Shown here in pieces: positions 41,270 through 49,422 of a stretch of DNA of 53,179 bases. The translations under genes were made by a program, and so were the position numbers. A model generated the notes under the pieces. That model saw nothing but the letters and a program-made list of their open reading frames with translations. It was not told the DNA's origin and did no database searches. The DNA comes from an uncultured Collinsella sp. (GTDB lineage Bacteria; Actinomycetota; Coriobacteriia; Coriobacteriales; Coriobacteriaceae). Numbering within the stretch: the stretch's first letter is position 1; each line of letters begins with the position of its first letter. The DNA lies in NCBI GenBank assembly GCA_902497025.1, contig CABVDJ010000011.1, forward strand, positions 1-53,179, given 5' to 3'.

Positions 41270-43033
41270 ATGGCAGATTCCACCACCGATTACAACAATC
41301 TAGATCCCTTGGGTGACGAGGCGGCGGTTGTCGATGAGGTCGACGCCGCCGTCTCGGGCGCTCGCAAGAAGCCGCGCGCTGTCGATATGGTGCCCGAGGA
41401 GCCCGACGCGATGGCGCCGGATGAGGAATACCAGCTCACGCCGGCGGGTCGCCGCGAGCGCATCGGGCAGATTGTTCGCCTGGTCAAAAAGTACCGCGTG
41501 TGGGATAACCTCACGCCGGTTCGTTTGCGCCGCCTGCTCGAGGAACTCGGCCCCATGTTCGTTAAGATGGGGCAGATTCTGGCCAACCGGTCCGAGATTC
41601 TGCCGCAACGCTTTTGTGACGAGCTGCGTCGTCTGCGCTCCGATGTGGAGCCGGTGCCGTACGAGGTCGTACTCAGTTGTTTGGAAGAAGAATACGGCCT
41701 GCGCCTGGGGGAGATGTTCGATGCGATCGACCCCAACCCGCTCGGTAGCGCATCGCTCGCGCAGGTGCACCGCGCTCGTCTGGTGACGGGCGAGGACGTG
41801 GCCGTTAAGGTGCAGCGCCCCGGTGCGCAGCAGGTTATGGCGCAGGACATCGATATCATCCGCTCGGTGGTGCGCATCGTTTCCAAGTTCGTCAACACCG
41901 ATCAATTCGTTGATCTGCACGGCGTGGTCGAGGAGTTGTGGACCTCGTTTCGCGAGGAGACCAACTTTTTGGCCGAGGCAAAAAACCTCAACGACTTCTA
42001 CGAGTTCCATAAGAGCGTTCATGGCGTGACGTGCCCTAAATCCTATCTGGACCTGTGCACCGAGCACGTGGTGGTTATGGACTACGTCGACGGCATTTCG
42101 ATCGCCGATCCTGAACGCTTGGTGGCCGAGGGCTATGACTTGGAAAAGATCGGTGCCGCAATCGTCGAGGACTACTCGACGCAGGTGCTCGATGACGGCT
42201 TTTTCCATGCCGACCCGCATGCGGGAAACATCATTCTCAAGGACGGCATCGTTTACTTTATCGACTTGGGCATGGTTGGACGCATGTCGAGCCACGATCG
42301 CGGTATCGTCAAGGACATGATTTTCGCCGTGGCCGAGGGTGACGTGCCCAAGCTCAAGGATTCGCTCATGCGCTTTGCCGTGACGCGCGGCGACTCTGCC
42401 GAGCTCGACCATTCGGCCTTTTTGTCCGATTTGGACTTTATCGTCGCCGACTTTGCGGGCCTTGACCTGAAGGATCTTGATATCGGTGAGTTTTTGACCT
42501 CGCTGCTCAATCTGGCGCGCAAAAATGACGTTGAGCTGCCGAGCGTGGTGACGATGTTCGCGCGCGGCATGGTGACGCTCGAGGGCCTGTTGACCGAGTA
42601 TATGCCCAACGTCAACATGATTCAGATTATCCAGACGCACATCAAAAACGAGAAGAGCACCTATGCGCGCGTGCGTGATATGGGACGCGATCTTGCCGCG
42701 AGCAGCTATCGCGCGGCAAAAGGCTCGCTTGAGGCAGCCGAGTATCTGGGCTTGGCTTCGCGCATGCTCACGCGCGGCCAGCTTAAGGTGAACACGCAGA
42801 TCATGAGCAGCGATAAGGCGCTGCGACAGCTAGGTGGGATTATCGACCGCATGTCGATGGCTATCGTTATCGCCGGTCTGTTTATCGGTTCGTCGGTGGT
42901 GTACTACGCGCGCATCGAGCCGGTTGTGTTTGGTATCCCGGTCATTGGCTTTATGGGCTACGTGAGCGCGCTGGTGCTGGCGCTTATGCTGGGCCGCAAT
43001 ATCTGGCTCAACAGCCACGGCGGCAAGCACTAG
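41270..43033 (+). CDS. AarF/ABC1/UbiB family atypical kinase
   Basis: 587 aa. ADCK motifs: KMGQILANRSEILP (KxGQ, about 99-112), the Ala-rich loop LGSASLAQVHRA with the VAVKVQRPG lysine (about 160-190), EETNFLAEAKN, VVMDYVDGI, FHADPHAGNI (catalytic loop) and YFIDLGMVG (metal-binding Asp). Two C-terminal membrane helices (MAIVIAGLFIGSSVVYY and VIGFMGYVSALVLALML). Family members are ATPases needed for quinone biosynthesis; many Coriobacteria make menaquinone-type quinones, so a link to quinone or lipid handling is plausible but not shown. No quinone genes are nearby. Confidence 0.93.
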   Translation: MADSTTDYNNLDPLGDEAAVVDEVDAAVSGARKKPRAVDMVPEEPDAMAPDEEYQLTPAGRRERIGQIVRLVKKYRVWDNLTPVRLRRLLEELGPMFVKMGQILANRSEILPQRFCDELRRLRSDVEPVPYEVVLSCLEEEYGLRLGEMFDAIDPNPLGSASLAQVHRARLVTGEDVAVKVQRPGAQQVMAQDIDIIRSVVRIVSKFVNTDQFVDLHGVVEELWTSFREETNFLAEAKNLNDFYEFHKSVHGVTCPKSYLDLCTEHVVVMDYVDGISIADPERLVAEGYDLEKIGAAIVEDYSTQVLDDGFFHADPHAGNIILKDGIVYFIDLGMVGRMSSHDRGIVKDMIFAVAEGDVPKLKDSLMRFAVTRGDSAELDHSAFLSDLDFIVADFAGLDLKDLDIGEFLTSLLNLARKNDVELPSVVTMFARGMVTLEGLLTEYMPNVNMIQIIQTHIKNEKSTYARVRDMGRDLAASSYRAAKGSLEAAEYLGLASRMLTRGQLKVNTQIMSSDKALRQLGGIIDRMSMAIVIAGLFIGSSVVYYARIEPVVFGIPVIGFMGYVSALVLALMLGRNIWLNSHGGKH

Positions 43034-43084
43034 AGGCTGCGGCCGTCACCGCATTTTCCTTTCGCAAACAATAGCTTTTACCTT

Positions 43085-43112
43085 GGGCTTCGCCTGCGTG
43101 CGAGGCCCTTTT
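43085..43112 (+). terminator. rho-independent terminator after the UbiB gene
   Basis: GGGCTTCGC / GCGAGGCCC stem (one G-T) followed by TTTT. Confidence 0.8.
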
Positions 43113-43138
43113 GCGTGATAGCATATTGACGGTAATAA
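43111..43138 (+). promoter_or_regulatory. possible promoter of the riboswitch transcript
   Basis: TTGCGT (43111-43116), 16-bp spacer, TAATAA (43133-43138), ending 10 bp before the riboswitch P1 stem. Confidence 0.4.
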
Positions 43139-43148
43139 TCGATGGCCT

Positions 43149-43321
43149 AGATGGTGGTGCGGAGACGCACGAATGCGCGGTTTTCCTGCGCGTTTGGGAG
43201 AATCGGGGTGCAAGTCCCCGGCTGTACCAGTAACCGTAATTCCTCTTGGCTCGGGATGTTCGCGTCGCAGATCGGACGGCGCGCCCGAGTCGTTAAGGTT
43301 AAGTCGGATCGCCTCCCATCT
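43149..43321 (+). promoter_or_regulatory. cobalamin (B12) riboswitch
   Basis: The conserved core is present: GGGAGAATCGGGGTGCAAG, then TCCCCGGCTGTACCAGTAAC, and the B12 box AAGTCGGATCGCCTCCC at 43301-43317. P1 closes with AGATGG (43149-43154) and CCATCT (43316-43321). A variable GC-rich arm (43261-43295) lies before the B12 box. It is on the same strand as and 143 bp upstream of the surface-protein gene. No U-tract terminator follows, so control is probably translational or uses the downstream GGAGGG (43367-43372), which can pair with CCTCCC of the B12 box. Confidence 0.9.
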
Positions 43322-43464
43322 TGCATGCGGCTGCGGCGTATGCCGCCGGTGTGCATAGGGCTCTGGAGGGAAGGGGGACCCCGATGGGGGAACTCGAGCG
43401 CAACATGCGCGATGACGTGGGGCAGCTTCAAGGAAACGCTCCAAGTACAGACAGTAGGAGACAA

Positions 43465-45177
43465 ATGGATATGTTTGAGGACGAGTGCCAGCGTGCCTCG
43501 CTTCGTCGCCGTGGCGTAATCGCGCGCGGCGTGGCAAAGCGCTGCCTGGTGGCATTCCTGGCCTTCGCGATGGCCTTCAGCACCACGCCGGCTCAGCTGT
43601 GGGCCGAGGGTGCCGAGGGCATTACCGACGCTGTGGCTCAGACTGCGACGCCAGGCGAGGACGCAGCGCTTGCGGGCGGTACCGCTGAGCAGAGCGGCGC
43701 CGAGGTTTCGGATTCCGAGGGCGCGCCTGCAGCTAGTGCAGCCATAACAGAGGCAGCGACTGGCGACGAAGGCTCGGCGACGGGGGAGAGCCCTGCCACG
43801 AGCGAGCAGTCTTCGACGGCATCCGCTGGCCAAGCGGGATCTGCCGCCGCGGCTGCCGTCCAGACAGAGAACCCGACAGAAACTGGCGATGTCGTCAAGA
43901 AGCAAATCGAGGTCTCGTTCTCGATTATCGGCACCGATGCCGACGGCAAGGCTCAGACCTGGGTGGCGCCTACGCAGCTCAAGCTCGACGAGGGCGCGAC
44001 GGCTGCGGATGCCTTCATTAAGCTGCAGGAGAAGACGGGCTTCAAGGCGAAGTACGATCCGAACACGGCATACGGTTTCTACCTCGAAAGCATCACCTCC
44101 CCGAGCGATGGCCGCACGCTTGCCTACGATCCGACGACTCATGCCTACTGGCAGCTGTTCGTCGACGGCGCGTCTTCCTCGGTTGGCGCGAGCAGCGTCA
44201 AACTCACCCAGGGGCAGAAGATTGAGTTTGCCTATACGGCTGGTAGCGCGTCCCCTGTCGTTAAGGACCAGCTTGCTGCGAATGTGACCGTCATTGGTCG
44301 CGATGCCCAGGGCAAGACTCAGACCTGGGTCGACAACGCGCAGTATGTGGTGACGTCCGGTTCGAGCGCGCTTGATCTTACGAAGGTCGCGCTTGAGGCG
44401 AATGATATTGACGCCGTTGCTGCGGGCTCCTTCATTCTGAGCCTTAAGTACAACGGTGTTGAGCTGGGTACGCCCCAAGATTATTCGACCTATTGGCAGC
44501 TGTTTATCAACGGCAAGTCGAGTGACTATACGGCGGACAATGTCACCATCCATGCTGGCGATACCATCACGTGGTTCTACGGTGGCTGGGGAGACCAGTT
44601 GCCGTCCGATTCTGTCCATGCTTCCGTTCAGGTGCTTGGCAAGGACAAGGACGGCAAGCAGCAGGTTTGGGCCTCGACGGGCCAGACGAGTCTCAAGGCG
44701 GGCTCTACTGCCAAGGATCTCCTTGAGCAGGCCGGCCTTACTCTCGATGCCGGCGAATCGTCTTGGGGCTGGTTCCTCAACGGCATAACTTCGCCGTTCG
44801 ATGGTAAGTCCTATGGCTGGGATGCTGTGACTAATAGCTATTGGCGCTTCTACGTAAATGGCAAGTTCGCCGACGTTGGCGCCGGTGCCTATGAGCTCCA
44901 AGAGGGTGACGCCGTCACCTTTATGTATGGTGCTGACGCCGATGCCCTTCCTGGCCAGGTTCTTGGTTCTGTCGATGTTATCGGTCCCGATGTCAACGGC
45001 AACAATACTCGCTGGGGCTCGGCAAGCAACGTTTCTCTGCCCGAAGGCTCTACGGCTCAGGATTTCATCGAGACGGTTCTGAAGGCAAAGCGCGTTGATT
45101 ACAAAGCCTCCCAGAGTGGTGCATACTGGTTCCTCAATTCCGTTACTTCGCCGTTCGATCACAAGCCGTATGTCTAG
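43465..45177 (+). CDS. secreted protein with four DUF4430-like domains, 5' part ending at an in-frame TAG
   Basis: ATG 43465 follows AGGAG; ATG 43471 is also possible. Basic n-region and hydrophobic core (KRCLVAFLAFAMAFSTTPAQLWAEG, about 27-51) form a long signal peptide. A Thr/Ser/Ala-rich linker leads to repeats of about 115 residues starting near 145, 265, 384 and 499. Each has a beta strand with WVxPTQ-like start, a P-loop-like turn, SPFDGK, a YWxxYVNG block and a closing GDxVTFxYG. This is the DUF4430 fold, shared with the C-terminal domain of transcobalamin and intrinsic factor. The frame meets TAG at 45175 inside repeat four; the next codons continue the repeat in frame. Regulated by the upstream cobalamin riboswitch. 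Confidence 0.85.
   Translation: MDMFEDECQRASLRRRGVIARGVAKRCLVAFLAFAMAFSTTPAQLWAEGAEGITDAVAQTATPGEDAALAGGTAEQSGAEVSDSEGAPAASAAITEAATGDEGSATGESPATSEQSSTASAGQAGSAAAAAVQTENPTETGDVVKKQIEVSFSIIGTDADGKAQTWVAPTQLKLDEGATAADAFIKLQEKTGFKAKYDPNTAYGFYLESITSPSDGRTLAYDPTTHAYWQLFVDGASSSVGASSVKLTQGQKIEFAYTAGSASPVVKDQLAANVTVIGRDAQGKTQTWVDNAQYVVTSGSSALDLTKVALEANDIDAVAAGSFILSLKYNGVELGTPQDYSTYWQLFINGKSSDYTADNVTIHAGDTITWFYGGWGDQLPSDSVHASVQVLGKDKDGKQQVWASTGQTSLKAGSTAKDLLEQAGLTLDAGESSWGWFLNGITSPFDGKSYGWDAVTNSYWRFYVNGKFADVGAGAYELQEGDAVTFMYGADADALPGQVLGSVDVIGPDVNGNNTRWGSASNVSLPEGSTAQDFIETVLKAKRVDYKASQSGAYWFLNSVTSPFDHKPYV
45175..45177 (+). other. in-frame amber codon splitting the surface protein
   Basis: Repeat three reads KSYGWDAVTNSYW; repeat four reads KPYV, TAG, DAATNKYW. 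A single G-to-A change in TGG (Trp) would create this TAG. No frameshift is involved, and both sides stay fully coding. Confidence 0.85.
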
Positions 45178-47271
45178 GATGCTGCGACCAATAAATATTG
45201 GCACCTGTATATCAATGGAGAGCCCTCCTTATTCTGCGCCAATCAGATTACGCTCAAGAGCGGCGACAAGGTTACATTTGCCTACACCACCGAAAAATCG
45301 CCCATGCCCGATCCCGACAAGATTGTCGTGGACCCGAGTGCGACGACTCCTAATTGGGATGCCGAGTGGGCCGGCTACGGCAACAGTGGCAACGGTTCGA
45401 CCGTAACGGATGCCAAGACGCCTGCGCAGGCCGCCGGTCTTAAGTGGGCCTTCGATTGGAAGGCCGAGTCTGGCCAGCAGTATGCCAACTGCAGCGAGCC
45501 TGTCATCGCTAACGGCTTTGTGTACATCGCGACCGAGAACGAGCTCATTAAGATCGATTCGTCCACGGGCAAAAAGGTTGCCTCTGCGCCGCTTGCCTCT
45601 AAGGTGAGCTATACCTCTCGCCCGATCTATACCAATGGCCTTATCATCGTTCCGCTCAACGGCGGTGCGGTCCAGGCGATTACTGCAGACAAGCTGATCT
45701 GCAAGTGGCTGTCGCCTGGTTTGACGGACTTGACGCAGAGCTCCTGCACCGTCGTTTCGGACGGCGAGTACGTCTATGTAGGCTCGGTCGATATTTCGTA
45801 TGACGAGAATTACAACGCGACCTACGGCAACGGCTCCTTTATGCGCATTAAGATTGCCACGGGCGAAGTTTCTTGGCAGAACATCGACCCTACCGAGGGC
45901 TATTACTGGACTGGTGCGGCTTTGACGGATAAGTATGCCATCGTTCCTACGAGCGCGGGTACGCTTAAGTGCATTGATAAGACGACGGGCGATGTCGTTT
46001 CGACCATGGAGCTCGGCGCTGTCGCAAATGCCGATTGCATTGCCGATCCGTCCAATGGTTCGACCTTCTATCAGATGACGCACGACGGAAAGCTCCATGT
46101 GATTTCGCTTTCGGCGAAGGGCGTGCTGAGCGAGCAGAAGACGGTCGATCTGGGCCTTACGAATAATCTGAGCGCCCCTGCGGTGTCTGGTGACAATCTG
46201 ATTGTCGGCGGACAGACGGCTACTGGCTCTGCTCTGGTTCTCTATAACCTGAAGACGGGTAAGACCACGATGGTCGCTGCTGCCGACGGCAAGGCGCTGC
46301 CGGCTGGCCTCAACGGTATTGCTGCTACTCCGCTGGTGAGTGTTCAGGGCGGCAAGACCTATGTGTACTTCACCGTTAACAGCGCGGATAGCAAGGATTA
46401 CGTCAACTACTCTTCTGGTGGTGGCGTGTATCGCTATACGCTCGGCGATGCAGAGGCGACGCAGATTTATGATGCGGCTGGCCATTACCAGTACTGTGAC
46501 TCTTCGGTCATTGCCGATGCTTCTGGCAATCTCTACTACATTAATGATTCGGGCACGCTGTTTAAACTTGGAGCTGTCGAGTCTTGGACGGTTGCCTTTA
46601 ACTCCAACGGCGGGTCTGCTTGCGACACTAAGTTTGTTGCTACGGCCGATGGCAAGCTGGTCAAGCCGGCCGATCCGACGCGCGATGGCTACACTTTCGG
46701 CGGTTGGTATACCGATGAGGCTTGCACGCAGGCGTATGACTTTAGCACGCCGGTGACGGCCGATCTGACGCTGTATGCCAAGTGGACCAAGAATGCCGTT
46801 AACCCTGGCGGTAATGGCGGCGCAGGTTCGAATGGCGGCGGCGGTTCTGGTACCGGTACTGGTTCCGGCACTGGCGCTGGCACTGGCACGGGTTCCGGCT
46901 CCGGCTCGAAGGGCGGCGCTGTCGCCCCGGGTCATAAGCCAACGACCAAGACGACGGTGTCGACCAAGACCGAGACCAAGGACAACAAGTCCGACAAGAA
47001 GGACTCCGATAAGTCCGATAAGAAGGACGAGAAGAAGTCTGACAAGAAGTCTGACAAGAAGGACAGCAAGTCCGACAAGAAGTCCGATTCCAAGTCCGAT
47101 ACGGGTGCTGCTTCCACGACCGCCGCTAAGAAGTCCTCTAGTGCTGCCGAGCAGGAGACTGGCACCAATCCGCTCGCCATCGTTGGCATCGCCGCCGGCG
47201 TGATTGGCCTCGCGCTCATCGCCGTCTTCGTGCTGACCAAGCGCGGCAAGGGTGACGGTAATGCCCGATAA
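45178..47271 (+). pseudogene. 3' part of the riboswitch-controlled surface protein: beta-propeller, InlB repeat and membrane anchor
   Basis: Same frame as the 5' part and 697 codons long. It completes DUF4430 repeat four (YWHLYINGEPSL to VTFAYTTEK). Then comes a PQQ/WD40-like beta-propeller of about 390 residues (repeated strands such as IANGFVYIATENELIKID and TDKYAIVPTSAGTLKCID). An InlB-type repeat (FNSNGGSACDTKF ... GYTFGGWYTD) follows, then Gly/Thr and Lys/Ser/Asp-rich linkers that reach through the wall, and a membrane helix (NPLAIVGIAAGVIGLALIAV) with a basic tail. Without readthrough it is not made: ATG 45304 has no ribosome site and would lack a signal peptide. Full length would be about 1268 aa. 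Confidence 0.8.
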
Positions 47272-48163
47272 GCCCAAGGAGACCAGCGGGCAACAGCCCG
47301 ACTCCTCGTTTATCCAGCTCGATGATCCAAAGCAAAAGGGCGCCGCTTCGGCGGCGCCCGCCCCACGGCACAAAGCGCTCCTTGGCGTTCTGACTGCCGC
47401 GTGCACCATTCTGATCGTCGTCTCGCTGGGCTTTGTCCATCCCTCCGAGAGCGGCGCCTGGTCCGTTGATTGGATTTTTCAGTCCGTGACGGGGGAGAGC
47501 GTCGTTTCCAAGGATGACAATGGGTCTGGCTCGTCTACCGCTTCGGGCGAGGCCAGTTCCAAGGATTCCAAGTCATCGAATGACGCAAAAGATGAGTCCA
47601 AGGGTTCGAACGACGGCAAGGACGATTCCGAGTCTTCGGACAAGGAATCGGACAAAAACTCGGATAGCAAGAAGTCCGAGGACCAGGACGGCAAGAAGTC
47701 TGGCGATAAATCCGCTGCCCAGAATACGGGAGCCGGCGTTACTCCCAATGCGTCTGGCGGTGCTTCTTCGGGCGGCGGTCAGTCGTCTGATGGGGCCTCC
47801 AGCTCTAATGGCGGAAGCGCTCCCTCGGGCGGACAGGGCGGCTCGCAGGAGTCCAACTACGTAACGGTGACGGTTTCGGTCACATCGAGCGCTGTGGGCA
47901 ATCCTGTGTCTTCTGGCGGCACCTTTACCTTTAACGAAGGCGCCACCGTTTACGATGCCCTGTGCGCGCTGGGCCTTTCTGTCAACGCACGCGGCTCATC
48001 GTACGGCACGTATGTCTCCGCGATTGGCGGTTTGGCCGAGAAACAGTACGGCGGCACGAGCGGCTGGATGTACTCCGTCAACGGCACAACGCCCATGACG
48101 GCCTGCAGTAACTACGTTCTTTCCAATGGCGACAGCGTGGTCTGGTATTACGTGACAGGCTAG
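47261..48163 (+). CDS. membrane-anchored DUF4430 (transcobalamin-like) protein
   Basis: 300 aa from ATG 47261, overlapping the preceding gene by 11 bp, with AAGGGTG as ribosome site; translation is probably coupled. A cytoplasmic N-terminus of about 38 residues, one helix (ALLGVLTAACTILIVVSLGFV, 39-59), and a Ser/Asp/Lys then Gly/Ser-rich stalk (about 85-200) precede a C-terminal DUF4430 domain. It has FTFNEGATVYDALCALGL, GTYVSAIGGLAEK, GTSGWMYSVNGTTPM and NGDSVVWYYVTG, close to the cobalamin-facing fold of intrinsic factor. It lies in the same riboswitch-led transcript, so B12 binding at the surface is the natural reading, though not proven. Confidence 0.88.
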   Translation: MPDKPKETSGQQPDSSFIQLDDPKQKGAASAAPAPRHKALLGVLTAACTILIVVSLGFVHPSESGAWSVDWIFQSVTGESVVSKDDNGSGSSTASGEASSKDSKSSNDAKDESKGSNDGKDDSESSDKESDKNSDSKKSEDQDGKKSGDKSAAQNTGAGVTPNASGGASSGGGQSSDGASSSNGGSAPSGGQGGSQESNYVTVTVSVTSSAVGNPVSSGGTFTFNEGATVYDALCALGLSVNARGSSYGTYVSAIGGLAEKQYGGTSGWMYSVNGTTPMTACSNYVLSNGDSVVWYYVTG

Positions 48164-48184
48164 GAGCCTCGACATATTGCATCA

Positions 48185-48224
48185 AACGGGCGGTTCGGAC
48201 CAACATCCGGACCGCCCGTTTTTC
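48185..48224 (+). terminator. terminator of the riboswitch operon
   Basis: AACGGGCGGTTCGG / CCGGACCGCCCGTT, 14 bp with one wobble, followed by TTTTC. 21 bp past the last stop. Confidence 0.9.
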
Positions 48225-48259
48225 ATGCGAATGGGACTGGCCGCTGGGTCTCTCGGCAA

Positions 48260-48295
48260 ACAAAAAACCGGTTGGAACAGGAATTCCAACCGGTT
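48260..48295 (-). terminator. terminator of the first GtrA gene
   Basis: Perfect AACCGGTTGGAA / TTCCAACCGGTT stem; on the minus strand it ends in TTTTGTTTG. Confidence 0.85.
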
Positions 48296-48321
48296 ATACA
48301 TTCAAGCAAATAGTGAATCGA

Positions 48322-48729
48322 CTACGACCGTGCGCCCTCGAGGAAGAAGCGGCGGCTGAAGTAGTTGTACCAGGTGACGAGGAACGTGGCGATGGCCTTC
48401 ATGGCCTGGTAGCCGATGCTCAAAAACGTGACGCCCACAAACATATACAGGTCGTTGAGGCCCAGGCCGATCACCGACAGGATGGTGAAGATCGTGAACT
48501 CGCGCTTGCGGCTCATGCCTTCGCGGTGGTCGAACACGTACTTCATGCTGAGCCAGTAGTTGACCACGACGGACGTGATAAACGAGATCGTGGTGCTCAT
48601 CAAAAAGTCGAGGTGGAACAGCTCGACGAGCGCAATGAGCATGCCCCAGTCGATGCCAAAGGAGATAAGACCCACGACGGCAAACTTGAGGAACTGCTTG
48701 GTATGAGGTTGTGCCAGCGCCTTGCGCAC
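48322..48729 (-). CDS. GtrA family membrane protein
   Basis: 135 aa, four membrane helices: QFLKFAVVGLISFGIDWGMLIAL, FLMSTTISFITSVVVNYWLS, FTIFTILSVIGLGLNDLYMF and a last helix ending TWYNYFSRRFFLEG. FLKFAVVG...D near the start and the FxxR...F C-terminus are typical of GtrA, proteins thought to move undecaprenyl-linked sugars across the membrane. GTG 48729 is the likely start, with weak GGATG upstream. It is a clear paralogue of the gene at 48949, sharing the MKYVFxHxEGMSRxREF block. No glycosyltransferase is adjacent. Confidence 0.88.
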   Translation of the reverse strand: MRKALAQPHTKQFLKFAVVGLISFGIDWGMLIALVELFHLDFLMSTTISFITSVVVNYWLSMKYVFDHREGMSRKREFTIFTILSVIGLGLNDLYMFVGVTFLSIGYQAMKAIATFLVTWYNYFSRRFFLEGARS

Positions 48730-48882
48730 GTAATCACATCCAATGCGTTGATGAATCGAGCAGAGGATACTTTAGAGCTTTTACAAGGGAAACGTAAGGT
48801 CTTTGCCAAGAACTATATGAACTCGCCAAATTTTCAAGAGCTAATCCGCAAACGTTGAAAATTTGCCCGTAAACGAGCGACA

Positions 48883-48922
48883 CCCACGGACGATACTGCG
48901 CTGAGTGCGCGTCGTCCGTGGG
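48883..48922 (-). terminator. hairpin behind the second GtrA gene
   Basis: CCCACGGACGA / TCGTCCGTGGG stem, 27 bp past the stop of the gene at 48949. No U-tract, so it is a weak terminator candidate. The rest of the gap 48730-48948 shows nothing else. Confidence 0.45.
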
Positions 48923-48948
48923 CGCCGTAATGCTGCAGGGGTTTCGAG

Positions 48949-49344
48949 CTATTTTGTCTCGTCGCCCTCCAGGAAGATTTTTCGGGTCACAAAGTTGTAG
49001 ACCATGACAAGCGCGGTGGCGCAGATCTTGGCGATATTGGCCTCGAGTCCCAGGCCGGCGTTGAGCGCCAGCACGATGCCGTCGTTGAGCACCAAACCGA
49101 TCACGGACAGCACGACAAAGATGATGAACTCGCGGCGGCGGCTCATGCCTTCTTTGTGCGCAAACACGTACTTCATGCTTGCGAGGTAGTTAAAGATGAG
49201 TGAGATGATAAAGCCGCTGGTGTTGGCGATTAGGATGTTGAGGCCCAGACCGTAGTGGAGCAGATTCATAATGCCAAAGTCGATAACCGTGGCAATGACA
49301 CCGACGACGCCAAATTTCATGATCTGCGCAAGGAGCTTTTGCAT
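48949..49344 (-). CDS. GtrA family membrane protein (paralogue)
   Basis: 131 aa from ATG 49344 (MQKLLAQIMKFGVVG), preceded by AAGGCAGG; a TTG at 49407 would add 21 basic residues. Four helices: IMKFGVVGVIATVIDFGIMNLL, ILIANTSGFIISLIFNYLAS, FIIFVVLSVIGLVLNDGIVLAL and NIAKICATALVMVYNFVTRKIFLEG. It shares MKYVFAHKEGMSRRREF with the neighbouring GtrA and probably arose by local duplication. It lies 78 bp behind the fbp stop and could be read from the same transcript. Confidence 0.88.
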   Translation of the reverse strand: MQKLLAQIMKFGVVGVIATVIDFGIMNLLHYGLGLNILIANTSGFIISLIFNYLASMKYVFAHKEGMSRRREFIIFVVLSVIGLVLNDGIVLALNAGLGLEANIAKICATALVMVYNFVTRKIFLEGDETK

Positions 49345-49422
49345 AGTACCTGCCTTAAGCTGGCGCCGAAGCGCCGCGGGGATGACAAACTTAGCAAGTT
49401 TAGCCAATCCCCGCGGGTGGTG

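Noticed and set aside
46980..47100. Short tandem repeats that could suggest a CRISPR-like array
   Set aside because: They are in-frame Lys/Ser/Asp codons of a wall-spanning linker, with no unique spacers.
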